This document shows, piece by piece, positions 37,046-49,086 of a stretch of 64,000 bases of DNA. This DNA is from Larus michahellis (lineage: Eukaryota; Chordata; Aves; Charadriiformes; Laridae), in contig NW_027435979.1 of the NCBI RefSeq assembly GCF_964199755.1, forward strand, positions 484,559-548,558. The letters run 5' to 3'. The notes under the pieces are model-generated. The model worked only from the letters and a program-made list of their open reading frames with translations. It was not told where the DNA came from and did no database searches. The position numbers were made by a program, and so were the translations under genes. Position 1 is the first letter of the stretch, and each line of letters opens with the position of its first letter.

Positions 37046-40000
37046 GACCATCTCAAATGGCAGTCAAGGAAGTTACTGAGCAACGTAATCCCGATTTGCA
37101 CAAAATGGTGCCATCAGGCACCATCGCGTCCGTCAACACTAAGTTGTACTGCAATATCCCCCGCATCACACGCGCCATACCCTTCTGCTCACCTGCTCTG
37201 CATGGATTCCGGATTCGGACTTTGTGGCACTCTCTGGTTCTGGCACCTAAAACACCTAAGACACACAATATTACTGTTGAGCTTACGGGAAACCACCACC
37301 CCCATGTGCTACCTCTCTGCTACCCAGCTCACCTCCAACGCTCGTCCGGCTCCGGATGCCTGCGGCGCCTGCAAAACCAAAGACAAACACTCCCCTGAGC
37401 TGCAATGTAGCACTGGGCTATTAGACACCAACGTGTCCACAACCGCCTCACTTGCTGGGACTACTCAGTGGGCGTGCAGCATCGCCCCTCTGACCCTGCG
37501 TGTCACACCAACCGAAGAAACACACGCCGAGATACTGCCCAAAACCCTACCAAATTCCCATCTCCCACTCCCTCACCTTGCCTGCCCGTCCTCCCCCGAG
37601 GCGTGCAACCTGAAGGCTCGCAAACCACCCATAAAACCCAACAGACACGGGTTGCTTTAAAACTTGAAAGTTGCTCCCTCTGAGGCAGATGTGATAAGGT
37701 CAGCAGTGGCGGGTGGGCTGAAGTGACTGACTCATCCCCATCCCCACATCCCATGTCATTCATTGCTTCAAAACTTCAAATTGGAAAGAACCGATACATA
37801 CAGTACTCAGAGCCACACCTTCTCTCTAACACCACGTGCTGACCCACCTTCTTACATTGCTCTCCTCTCCTACGCTGCCCCGCCAAGCTTGTCCTGTTGC
37901 ATCTGCAAGAACGACATCAGAGAAATCACCCTGAGGCAGAGCAATAGAGTCATAACAACAAAAAGTCTTGCACCTTTTCACAAATACCATCTAAGGTCCA
38001 AATACAACCGTACACAAAGAAAATTACAAAAAAAAATCCGCACCAAAACCAGCCGTACCCTCTTCCACATGAACTCTTCTTCACTGCTGCTGTGTTGCCT
38101 TCCCAACATGCCTCTGCTCTTCCCAAACAAAACAGAAGAGGTGTCTACACAGCCTCCCGATGGCTACCCTGAGATGACTCTAACACCTTTGCCCCGATCT
38201 ACAGGGATTCATGTACTACATACAGACTCTCCACACGACTCCGCCCACCCTGGACACTACGCGCCCGGGCAGGGCAGCCCCGAGCCAAACACTCATGGTT
38301 ACAGACAGACACTACACGGAACGCTACGAACGACACGCCTCAAAGATGAGAGAAAACTCTCAGCAAGAAAGATGACACGGGGACCAAAGTCACCGTCGTG
38401 CAAGAAAATCTGTGGGATCGTGATGATGTCAACGTGAAGACGCTCTACGGAACCCCCTGAAGCAAACTGTAGAACGTGATGGTACGTAATAAGAATGGAC
38501 TGTTGAGCCCGCTAAGATGGACATGCAGGAAGTCTGGCTTCAAGACCTAAGAACGTAACGATGCAGGGAAGAACTCCCAGATGTGGAAGTGGGCCGTCCA
38601 GAAACTTCCGAGAGGCAAGACTGATGCACGCTTTAAGATGCTAACGCAAGAAGAGCATCAGATGAATGGTGCTACGCCCACAGGCCCAAGCATTCGAGAC
38701 CCTAAGGATGACGCCCAGGGCCCCACGTCGTGCTCCTGGAGCTCAAAGATGACCTCGAGACCCAAGAAGGGGCGAAGATACACAACACAGACCACATGAA
38801 CGACATGACAACACGCACAGGCTGGAACTGCCCTGCCCGGGACACGCTAGCGTCACACTGAACAGTAAGCAACATCCTTTACCTTCCTAAATATGACTGT
38901 GCCCCGGGACAGCCCTCGCCACTACGCTAACGTCAAAGACCCCATTTTGCAATTGTCCACCTCGGCCCCTCTCCGGCGCCTGACTGTCAACTTAGCTTTT
39001 GGAGGGCCAGGCATCTGAATCCTTCTTCGATGCGGTCCGCAAAAACCAGCCATCCGATACATTTCCGCAGTCACCAGGTTCCTCCTCTTCCTCTGCAAAA
39101 AGAAAATAAAACATAATCCCAGAGGCCGCCACAGCGCCAGCAATAAGCATCCTGAGAGGAGATGCCAACCTCTTCGACAACACCCTCAGCCTCCCGAAAG
39201 CCGTGGCGTTCTGCTCGCCCGCTCTGCGCCGATTCCGGAGTCCGAGGCTGCAATGATAGTTATTCACAGCACCTAAGAGACCAAGAAACACAACATTACC
39301 ACTGCGCTTCTGCCAAACCGCCACACCATCAACTCCTATCTTCTGTCTTCATTCACATGAAAAAAAGAGTACCCAATTGTACTCATAGAGGCGCCAGTCA
39401 CATCTTCCCTCTAATACCACATGCCGAGCCACCTCCGTACAGCGCTCCTCTCGGCTCCCCTACGTCACCCTGCACATCTCATCTCTCGGCATCTAAAAAG
39501 AGAAAAAAAAAATCCAACATTACCCTGATGCAGAGCAATAGCTTAATTCCAAAGGTCTTGTTTCTACTTCAGAACACTGTTCAATTAGATCCAACTACAG
39601 CCTGCCATCAAAAAAAAAAAAAACACAGAAAAAGCCCACAAACATTACACCCCACACAAAGCAGCCTGAACATCTTTGAGATACTGCGTCCTTCACTGGC
39701 TGCGAACAGCCTCTCCGACTTGGCTCTGCTTATGCCAACACCCACTAATGAAACACCCACGCACCCAACCTACTGAGAGCAAATTAATTCCAGACGACTA
39801 CCCAACCTTTGCCTCGGTCTCCACGGATCCACATATTAACTGTAGACTCTCGTCACTATTCTGCCTGCCCTGGACTCTACACACCCGGGCAGGGGGGCTC
39901 CGAGCCAGACACACACACAAGCACAGACCAACACTACACAAAACGCTAAAAACAACGCACCTCAAGGATGAGAGAAAACTCTCAGCAAGAAGGATGACAC

Positions 40001-41955
40001 CCAGACGGAAGTCACCGTCGGGCAAGACGACCTGGAGACCGTGGTGGTGATGTGAAGAGGCTCTATGGAAGCCCCTGAAACAGAGCGTAGGACATCATCA
40101 TCTGTGATGAGAAGGGACTGTCAAGACTGATAAGATGTATGCGGGGGAAGCCTGGCTTCAAGACCTAAGAACGTAATGACATAGGGAAGAAGTCCCAGTT
40201 GTAGACGCGGGCCATCCGGAAACTTCCAAGACGCAAGACCGATGCAAGCTTTAAGCTTCTAACGCAAGAAGACCAGCAGCCGAATGGTGCTATGCCCATG
40301 GGTGCAGGTGTTCGAGACCCTAGGGATGGCGCCTGAGGCGCCATGCCGTGCTCCTGGAGCTTAAAGACGACCTCGAGACCCGAGAAAGGTCTAAGACACA
40401 GAACACGGACCACACGAAAGACAACAACACACACAGGCTGGAACCACCCTGCCCGGGAATGCCGAACAGTAAGCCGCGTCCCTTACGTGCCTAAAGGAGA
40501 CTGCCCTCCAGGACAAACCTCTCCCCTACGCCAACTTCAAAGACACCTTTTTGCAATTCTCAACCTCGTCCCCTCTCGAGCGCCAGTCTCTCAACTTAGC
40601 TTTTGGAGGGCCAGGGGTCCGAATCCATCCTTGAGGCAGTCCACAGAAAACAGCCATCCAGTACGTTCCTGTGGTCACCAGCTTCCTCCTCTTCCTCTGC
40701 AAAAGGAAAAGAAAAAAAAAGTTATCCCAAAAGCAGCCACAGCACCAGCAATAAGCATCCTGAGAGGAGATGCCAACCTCTTCCACAACACCCTCAGCCT
40801 CATGAACGCCGAGGCATTCTGCTCGCCCGCTCAGCGCCAATTCCAGAGTCTGACGCTGCGGCAACAGTTATTCACGGCACCTAAGATACCAAGAAACACA
40901 GCATTACCACTGCGCTTCTGCCAAACCACCAGTCCCGTGCTCCTCCTCGATACTATCTCGCTTGCCTCAAATGCGAGAGCCTAGAGCATACCAGGCTCCG
41001 ACGACACCCGAACCCATCTGCAAAACCTGTCCAAGAAGGACTCATGAACCCGCCTCCCTTTTCCAGCCCTCCCCCAGTGCCAAAACTTTAGAAACCCCTT
41101 CTCTTCTCCCTGAGCTGCCAGGGAAGGAGCCCCACTTCTTCCCCACAGCTCCCACCCTTTATTTGCCAGCCCGAACACCCGGCGTTGGACGCTTCTCAAG
41201 AGCCACTCTTCCCAGCCTCTCCCTGCGTCCCACCACCACCTCCTATCTTCTGTCTTCCCACGGACTCTGGGCTCTGCTGCAGACCCACAGAGTCAGTGAA
41301 GCCCTGATCTGACCTATACCAGGGGCCTGCCACAAGCCGCAAAGGCTCCAGGGACACGGCAAAACCCTGAGCACGGTGGGGGAAGGTGACAAGGTACCCC
41401 ACATCCTGAAATACGTTATGCTTTATGGCCCTGCTGCTTTCCTGAGAAATGTGGAAACTCCATCTACAGCCGCAGACAAGGTGCTCACCCAGTCCCTGCA
41501 AAGTAATCTCATCATCTGCCCGATTGAGACAGATTCTATTGGCATCTTATCTGGGATACAGCAAAGCTAGTGGGAAAAAAAAAAAAACCACAAACAAGAA
41601 AGTTCCGTCTTCAATACAGTCAGGGATTCCAGGAAAATGCACCATGCCTGGAAGAGAGAAAACCATACCCTTAAACTATCTCACCGCCCCCTAAGACTCA
41701 TTACCACGCGACTCACCTGAAAAACCACAAGGAAGAGCACCGGCACATGAGGCCGCTCTCTACTATACACGCTGCCAAACCTCACCTGGTCCTGAAGGTC
41801 TTGCCACCTCCAGCTTCTTACCTGCTATTCTCTAAATGGGATAACATCTCCACCCAAGGAGCTGAGCCACCTCCAAAGCTGCAATCGACTGAAGGACAGG
41901 CAGAGCTCTGACCCTGGAGACACCTGGTAGCAGAATGAGCTGCCCCAGCAGAGGC
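37046..41955. pseudogene. Degenerate gene-like module, macrosatellite copy 3
   Basis: Same module. A small deletion near 37,550 (CCAAATTCCCATCTCCC) frameshifts the 160-codon frame seen in copies 1 and 2, which argues against that frame being an essential protein. The right end continues into the TATA-bearing unit at 41,956 instead of into satellite. Confidence 0.5.
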
Positions 41956-41962
41956 TGTGGGT

Positions 41963-41968
41963 TATATA
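41963..41968 (+). promoter_or_regulatory. TATA-like element (+), unit I
   Basis: GGTTATATACC is kept in the second unit at 45,612-45,617 with the same GC-rich downstream sequence. About 125 bp downstream an ATG opens a frame beginning MQNTKTEKATLRG, in both units. Confidence 0.35.
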
Positions 41969-42090
41969 CCCCGGCCCCCGCCCACCGCCCTTCCCACCAG
42001 CACCTGGGAAAGGGCCTGGCTGACCTCCACAAGGCATAGAGCCTGCCAGAGGAGCAGCTGCTCCTTTCCTCACAGGCCTGAGAAGTACAG

Positions 42091-42194
42091 CATGCAAAAC
42101 ACCAAAACGGAGAAAGCGACCCTTAGAGGAACGGACAATACGTGCTCTTTTATTACAACGACATCAACTGTGTCAGCAACAGGGCCCGGTAGGT
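42091..42194 (+). other. Candidate coding exon with strong donor, unit I
   Basis: An ATG frame of about 34 codons, ending TVSATGPGR, runs to GGTAG|GTAAGTAAAC, a consensus-quality 5' splice site. The second unit has the same frame length and GGTAG|GTATGT. Most differences between the units are substitutions that keep the frame open. There is no recognised homologue and no downstream exon can be assigned. Confidence 0.3.
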
Positions 42195-42361
42195 AAGTAA
42201 ACTTAATTAAACTTTTGCAGGGCGAAGACATAAAGAGAAAGACATCATCCTAACCTAAATAGGCCAGAAGATCATGAAGCACAATAACAATATTTTTATC
42301 AAGACTCAATGTGCTTTAGTTTCCTTGTAAAAGAAACCCCACAATGAGTCATGCAGCATTT

Positions 42362-42874
42362 CTAGCAAGATGACACATATAACCCGACGTCTGCCAGAAC
42401 TGTGTTCTGGATCGGACCAACAGACAGTGCGCAAGCAGAGGCTTGTACGCTGCCTGTAATGCAGTGGCTGAGAAAGAACCGAGGCTTGGGGCCGCCGCTC
42501 TCCTCGGCTGAGTCTGCTCCGGTGCCCTGTCTGTCATTGCTGTTGTGCCTTAGGCCATGCAGTAAAACGAGTGACACGTGCTCCCTTTTAACTTCTCTCC
42601 TGAGGCAGAAAATAACAAGAGAGAGAGACTTAGGGACTGAAAGATAAACTGAACTGTAATGAAATCTTAACAGCAAAATAATACCAAGAAAAGACAACAG
42701 TAACAAGAAAACAATTAAATATATACAGGACATACACAACCCGATACGGAGCTCCCAGGATGACCACTGCTTCACTGGCAGGCACGGGGAAAGTCCGGGA
42801 CCAGACTCGGTGGCAGACTGGAACCAGATTCCAGACCTGGTTGCATAAATGCACAGATCAGGGTCAAAGGACAA
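42362..42874 (-). other. Open frame with hydrophobic segment, unit I
   Basis: A 170-codon - strand frame lying downstream of the leftward TATAAAAG. It has a strongly hydrophobic stretch (YLIVFLLLLSFLGIILLL), followed by a basic SLRREVKREH-like motif (here CLRREVKREH). There is no ATG at the upstream end, where the frame opens at TTG. The similar frame in unit II suggests either coding ancestry or chance preservation. Not recognised. Confidence 0.25.
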
Positions 42875-42935
42875 TGAACAGACAGAGGAGTCCTCAAAGG
42901 CCAGATGACAGGTACCAACCCCTTCGATCCCTCTG

Positions 42936-43066
42936 CTTTTATACTGAGCATGATGACAGTGGAATGCAATACCCCATCAGTCAGGTTCGGGTCACCGGTC
43001 CTGTCTTCTCTTCACCGTGGGTGCAACCACTCTATGCTTTTCTGCTTCCGATGGGGCATATATAAA
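42936..43066. promoter_or_regulatory. Divergent TATA pair, unit I
   Basis: TATAAAAG reads leftwards at 42,936-42,943 and TATATAAAGG reads rightwards from 43,059. They are about 116 bp apart and point away from each other. The interval holds GGGTCACCGGTCC and CAGGTTCGGGTCA. The arrangement recurs in unit II, so it looks like a duplicated bidirectional promoter. Confidence 0.4.
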
Positions 43067-45611
43067 GGTTAGCTGCACTGTGCTGTTATAGGAATAAGTA
43101 TAAGCAAGAGCCTCTCTGCGCGGCATCCCTTGGCATTAAGTGCGAATACAAGGTCTTGGCGCTCTGAAGGTGGATACTACCTGAAAAATACATCATTATT
43201 TTCAGAGAGTTCAGTTAATTGGAAGAGACTTACCTGCAAAGTAAAGTGACTGAAAACAACACTGGTTCTGTTGTACATCAGACCAGCACTTCCACACATG
43301 GCTACGTAACCTCACATTCACATGAATAAGAGAAGTGGCCAAATGTATTCATGGAGCCGCCGGTCACATCTTCCCTTTAATACCTCGGGCTGACCCACCT
43401 TTGTCCTGCGCTCCCGTCGGCTCCCCTGCGTATCCCTGGCCATCTCATCTCTCTGCACCTGAAAAAAAAGCAACACACCAATATCAAACATTACTCTAAC
43501 GCGGAGCAGTAGCTTTATTCCAAAGATCTTATTTCTACTTAGGAACCCTGTTCACATAAGTCCAACTACAGCCTGTCATCCAAAAAAGAGAAGCCTGCAA
43601 ACATTACACCCCACACAAAGCAGGCTTACCATCTTTGAGATACTGTCCCCTTCACTAGCCGCGAACACCCTCTCCAACTTGGCTCCGCTTATGCCAGCGC
43701 CGCTAATGAAACACCCGTCCACACAGCCTCTCGAGAGCTAATCGATTAGAGATAACTACGCAACCTTTGCCTGGGTCTAGACAGATCCTCATATTCACTA
43801 CAGACTGCCGTCGTGATTCTGCCTACCCTGGACACTACGCACCCGGGCAGGGCAGCCCTGAGCCAAACACACACAGACTGACGCTACACAGAACACTACG
43901 AACACGCCTCAAGGATGAGAGAAAACTCTCAGCAAGAAGAATGACACCGGGACCAAAGTCACCATCGGGCAAGACAGCCTGCGGCACTGTGCTGGTGACG
44001 ATGTGAAGAGGCTCCACAGAACCCCGTGAAACAAAGTGTAGAACTTCACAGTTCCTGAGAAGGGACTGTCAAGCCTGACAAGATGGACATGCAGGAAGCC
44101 TAGCTTCAAGACCTAAAAACATAACAACGCAGGGAAGAAGTCCCAGTTGCTGAAGTGGGCCATCCGGAAAGTTCCAAGATGCAAGACTGATGCACGCTTT
44201 AAGATGCTAATGCAAGAAGAGAGGCAGACAGTTGGTGCTACGCCCACGGCTGCAGGTGTTCGACACCATAAGGATGGCACCTGATGCACATTCCGTACTC
44301 CTGAAGCTTAAAGATGATCTCAAGACCCAAAAAAAGGTCCAGGATGCAAGACACAGACAACACAAACGACACGACAACACACACAGGCTGGAACTGCCCT
44401 GCCCAGGATGCGCTAACATCACACCGAACAGTAAGCCACATCCTTTAACTTCCCAAATATGACTGTGCCCCGGGACAGCCCTCGCCACTATGCTAACATC
44501 AAAGACCCCATTTTGCAATTGTCCACCTCCGCCCCTCTACAGCGCCAGACTGTCAACTAAGCTTTCGGAGGGCCAGGCATCTGAATCCTTCCTGCGCACT
44601 GCGCTTCTGCCAACCACCAGTCCCGTGCCCCGCCTCGATACTATCCGTCTCACCTCAAATGCAAGAGCCTAGAACACGCCAGGCTCCAATGACACACAAA
44701 CCCATCTCCAAAACCTGTCCAAGAAAGACTTGTGAACCCGCCTCCCTTTCCTAGCCATGCCCTGGTGCCAAAACTTTAGAAAACCTGTCTCTTCTCCTGA
44801 GCCATCAGGGAAGGAGCCCCACTTCTACCCCACAGCTCCCACCCTTTATTTGCCGGCCTGAACACCCGGCATCAGACGCTCCTCAGGAGCTGCTCTTCTC
44901 AGCTCCTCCCTGCGTTACGCCATCAACTCTTATCTTCTGTCTTCCCATGGACTCCGGGCTCTGCTACAGACCCACAGAGTCAGCGAAGCCCTGATCCAAC
45001 CTACACCAGGGGCCTGCCGCAAGCCACAAATGCTCCAGGGACACAGCGGTACCTCGCGCACCGTGGGGGAAGGCAACAACGCGCCCCACACCCTGCAAGA
45101 CATTATACCTTATGTCCCTGCTGCTTTCTTGAGACAAGATGCTCACCCAGTCTCTGCAAAGTAATCTCATCATCTGCCTCATCGAGACAAATGTTATCAG
45201 CATTTTACCCAGGATACGGCAAAACCAGTGAAAAAAGAAACAGCAAGAAAGTTCCATCTTCAATAGAGCCAGGGATTCCAGAAAAGTGGCCGTGCCTGGA
45301 AGACAGAAAACCGTACCCTTAAACCATCTCACCACCCCCAAACCGCTCATTACAACGTGACTCACCTGAAAAACCACAAGAAAGAGAAGCAGCACACGAG
45401 GCCGCTCTCTACTGTACATGCTACCAAACCTCACCTGGTCCTCAAGGTCTTACCACCTCCAGCTTCCCACCTGCTATTCTCTAAATGGGATAACATCTCC
45501 GCCCCAGTAGCTGAGCCGCCTCCAAAGATGGGAGCGACGGAAGGACCAGCAGAGCTGTGACCCTGGAGAAGCCCGGCAGCAGAATGAGCTGCCCCCGCAG
45601 ACGCTGTGGGT

Positions 45612-45617
45612 TATATA
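45612..45617 (+). promoter_or_regulatory. TATA-like element (+), unit II
   Basis: Counterpart of 41,963-41,968. The ATG frame downstream (near 45,736) is also open, beginning MQNTKTEKATLRGND. Confidence 0.35.
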
Positions 45618-45735
45618 CCCCGGACCCCGCCCACCGCCCTTCCCACCAGCACCTGGGAAAGGGGCCTGGCTGACCTCCAGAAGCCATAGAGCCTGCCAGA
45701 GAAGCGGCCTTTTCTCACAGGCCTGAGAAGTACAG

Positions 45736-45840
45736 CATGCAAAACACCAAAACAGAGAAAGCGACCCTTAGAGGAAATGACAATACGTGCTCTTTTACTA
45801 CAGCTACGTCACTTGTGTCAGCAACAGGGCCCGGTAGGTA
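45736..45840 (+). other. Candidate coding exon with donor, unit II
   Basis: Counterpart of 42,091-42,194, same length and still open. The donor is GTATGT instead of GTAAGT. Confidence 0.28.
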
Positions 45841-46179
45841 TGTAAACTTAAATAAACTTTTTCAGGACATAGAAAGAAAGAGAAAGACATCCGCCTAACC
45901 TTCATAGGCAAGTAGATCATTAAGCCCGATAAACACGTTTTTAAAAGAAAACAGCATGTCTTCCGATTCCTTGTAAAAGAAAACCCACAATGTTAGCGGG
46001 GTCATACATCACTTCCAGCGAGACTCCGCATATTACCCGACTTCTGCCAGAACTATGTTCTGGATAGGACTGACGGACAGAGTGCAAGCAGAGGCTTGTG
46101 CGCCGCCTGTAATATAGCAGGTGAGAAAGAACCAATGCTCTAGGCCGCCGCTCTCCTCGGCCGAGTCCGCTCCCGTGCC

Positions 46180-46599
46180 CTAACCATCGTTGCTGTCGCA
46201 GTTTAGGCTGTGAATTAAACCAAGTGACAGATGCTCTCTTTTAACTTCTCTCCTGAGGAAGGAAAGAACGTGAGGGAGACTTAGGAACTGAAAGAGAAAC
46301 TGAACTCTTTTGTAATGAAATATAAACAGAAAAGTTATACCGAGGAGAAACAACAATAACAGGAAAAAAATAAAATAGATAAGATATACACACAAGCCGG
46401 TATCAGGCTCCCAGTATGACCATCGCTTCACCGGCAGGCACGGGCAAAGTCCGAGACTGGACTTGGCGACGGATTGGAACTGGATTCTGGATCTGGTAGC
46501 ACAAACGCACGGATGGGGATCGAAGGATGTCAAACAGACAGAAGAGTCCTCGGACACCAGCCGTTGAAGGAAAGGTACCGACCCCTCCGATCCCTCCAC
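46180..46599 (-). other. Open frame with hydrophobic segment, unit II
   Basis: A 139-codon frame homologous to 42,362-42,874, with YLIYFIFFLLLLFLLGITFL and FLRREVKREHLSL. The frame begins at GTG inside the TATA element, and there is no ATG before the hydrophobic stretch. It stops 31 residues earlier than in unit I. I would not call a protein without transcript evidence. Confidence 0.22.
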
Positions 46600-46736
46600 T
46601 TTTATACTGAGCGTGATGAGGATGGGATGTGATAGCCCATCAGTCAGATTCGGGTCACCGGTCCCGTCTACTCTTCACCATGGGTGCGACCCATCTACCC
46701 TTTTCTGATCCAACCCTCCGACAGGGCATATATAAA
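46599..46736. promoter_or_regulatory. Divergent TATA pair, unit II
   Basis: TATAAAAG (leftward, 46,599-46,606) and TATATAAA (rightward, 46,729-46,736) are spaced 123 bp apart. GGGTCACCGGTCCCG lies between them. Counterpart of 42,936-43,066. Confidence 0.4.
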
Positions 46737-48810
46737 GGTTAGCTGAGCTGTGTTGTTATAGCAATAGGTATAAGCAAGAGCCTCTCTGCATAACATCCCT
46801 TCACATTAAGTGTAAACATAAGGTCTTAGCGCTCTGGAAATGGATACTACCTGAAAAATATGTCATTATTTTCAGAGAGTTCAGTTAGTTGGAAGAGACT
46901 TACCTGAAAAGTAGAATTACTGAAAGGAAAACTGGTTCTGTTGTGCCTCAGTCCAGCACATTCGCACATGGCTACGCAACCTCACATTCACATGAAAAAA
47001 AAAGAATTGCCCAATTGTATTCATGGAGCCACCGGTCAGATCTTCCCTTTAATACCTCGTGCCGAGCCACCTTCATACGGCGCTCCTCTCGGTTCCCCTG
47101 CGTTGCTCTGCCCGTCTCGTCTTTCTGCATCTAAAAAGAAAAAAAAAAAACAAACAAAAACCCACACAATATCAAACATTACCCTGATGCAGAGCAGCAG
47201 CTTAATTCCAAAGGTCTTGTTTCTACTTAGAAACACGGTTCAACTAGGTCCAACTACAGCCTGCCATCAAAAAAAAAAGCCAGCCCACAAACATTACACC
47301 CCACACAAAGCAGCCTAAACATCTTTGAGATATTATCTCCTTCACTAATCATAAACAGCCTCTCCAAACTTTGCTCTGCTTATGCCAACATGCACTAATG
47401 AAACACCCATCCCCATAACCTACTGAGAGCTCAGCAATTCCAGGTGACTACACAGCCTTTGCCTCGGTCTCCACAGATCCGCATATTAACTATAGACTCT
47501 CGTCACTATTCTGCCCACCCTGAGCTCTACACACCCGGGCAGAGGGGGCTCCGAGCCAGACACACACACAAGCACAGACCAACACTACACAGAACGCTAA
47601 AAACAACGCGCCTCAAGGGTGAGAGAAAACTCTCAGCAAGAAGGATGACATCCTGGACAGACGTCACCGTCGGGCAAGAAGACCTGGAGACCGTGGTGGT
47701 GATGTGAAGAGGCTCTATGGAAGCCCCTGAAACAAAGTGTAGAATGTCACCATCTGTGATAAGAAGGGACTGTCAAGCCTGATAAGATGTATGTGCAGGA
47801 AGCCTGGCTTCAAGGCCTAAGAATGTAATGACGTAGGGAAGAAGTCCCAGTCGCAGAAGTGGGCCGTCCAGAAGCTTCTGAGACACAAGACCAATCTATG
47901 CTTTAAGCTTCTAACGCAAGAAAAGCGGCAGCCGATTGGTGCTATGCCCACAGGTGCAGGCGTTCGAGACCCTAGGGAGGGTGCCCGAGGCGCCACACCG
48001 TGCTCCTGGAGCTTAAAGGTGACCTCGACACCCGAGAAAGGTCTAAGACACAGAACACGGACCACACGAACGACATGACAACAGACACAGGCTGGAACCG
48101 CGCTGCCCGGGGTGCGCTAGCATCACGCTGAGCAGTAAGCCACATCCTTGACCTGCCCAAAGGGGACTGTGCCCAGGGACAGCCCTCACCACTATGCTAA
48201 CTTCAAAGACCCCTTTTTGCAGCTGTCAACCTTGTCCCCTTGGCCCCTCTCCGGCATCGGTCTCTCAACTTATCTTTTGGAGGGTCGGGGGTTGGAATCC
48301 ATCCTTGATGCAATCCACAAAAAACAGCCATCTGATATCTGCCTGCAGTCACCAAGTTCCTCCTCTTCCTCTGCAAAAGGAAAAAAAAAAAAAAATCTCA
48401 CAAGCAGCCACAGCACCAGCAATAAGCACCTTGAGAGGAGATGCCAACCTCTTCCGCAACACCCGCATCCTCCCAAACGCCGTGGCGTTCCGCTCGCCTG
48501 CTCCACACCGATTCTGGAGGCCAAAGCTGCAGCGACAATTATTCACGGCACCTAAGATGCCAAGAAACACAACGTTACCATTGCATTTCCGTGAAATCAC
48601 CAGTTCTGTGCTCCTCCTCGCTATTATCTGGCTCACCTCAAATGCAAGAGGCTAGAACAGACCAGACCCCATCAATACCCAAACCCAACTGCAAAACCTG
48701 TCCGAGAAAGACTCATGAACCCACACCCGTTTCCTAGCCATCCCCCAGCACCAAAACTTTAGAAACCCCTTCTCTTCTCCCGAGCCATCAGGGAAGGAGC
48801 CCCACTTCTT

Positions 48811-49086
48811 GACAGATCCACGTATTAACTACAGACTCTCATCACTATTCTGCCTGCCCTGGACTCTACACACCCAGGCAGCGAGGCTCCGAGACTGCAC
48901 AGAAAGAGAGGGAGGAAGACGATTATGAAAAGCGACAGGGTACAAGAAACATGGGAAAGAAATTAAAATTTATTTGGGGAGACAGATAGGGGGAAAGGTA
49001 GCAAGAATAACTGAAAACTAACTGGGATCAAGAAACATAAGAATTAGAAAGAAAGAGATGGAAAGTAAGAAATTAAGTTTCAAAAT
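48811..49086. other. Rearranged array edge and purine-rich spacer
   Basis: 48,811-48,895 is a displaced fragment of the gene-like module. 48,896-49,086 is A/G-rich single-copy sequence (AAAGAGAGGGAGGAAGACG, GAAAGAAAGAGATGG) with no recognised gene. Confidence 0.55.

Larger units (their letters stand above)
30957..41955. repeat. Composite macrosatellite, copy 3 (about 11.0 kb)
   Basis: Same order as copy 2, with one extra 74-bp unit in the R block near 34,897-35,035. At 41,955 this copy does not return to satellite. It continues into the TATA-containing sequence of the 42-49 kb units, which shows what originally followed the module. This copy therefore sits at the edge of the array, next to the likely parent locus. 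Confidence 0.92.
41956..45600. repeat. Unrecognised gene-like tandem unit I
   Basis: A unit of about 3.65 kb with a diverged direct copy at 45,601-48,810. Shared landmarks include CTGTGGGTTATATACCCCGG, AACAGGGCCCGGTAGGTA(A/T)GT, the TATAAAAG and TATATAAAGG elements, and GAGAGTTCAGTTA. The right part (about 43,260-45,600) is homologous to the gene-like module in the macrosatellite, including the KTDARFKMLMQEERQ frame at 44,183. A - strand frame of 156 codons (44,964-45,434) contains MRLLCRDW and then VGRVVAFPHGARG. I cannot name the gene family. Confidence 0.55.
45601..48810. repeat. Unrecognised gene-like tandem unit II (truncated)
   Basis: Diverged second copy of unit I. The module-like part at 46,920-48,810 carries the KTNLCFKLLTQEKRQ frame at 47,886. 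Near 48,810 the sequence jumps from GAGCCCCACTTCTT to GACAGATCCACGTATTAAC, joining two points that lie far apart in the other copies. This unit is therefore truncated and rearranged at the array edge. Confidence 0.55.

Noticed and set aside
42362-42874. A single-pass membrane protein gene on the - strand
   Set aside because: There is no ATG before the hydrophobic segment and the two copies end differently. Hydrophobic stretches arise easily from T-rich sequence. Kept only as a low-confidence open frame.
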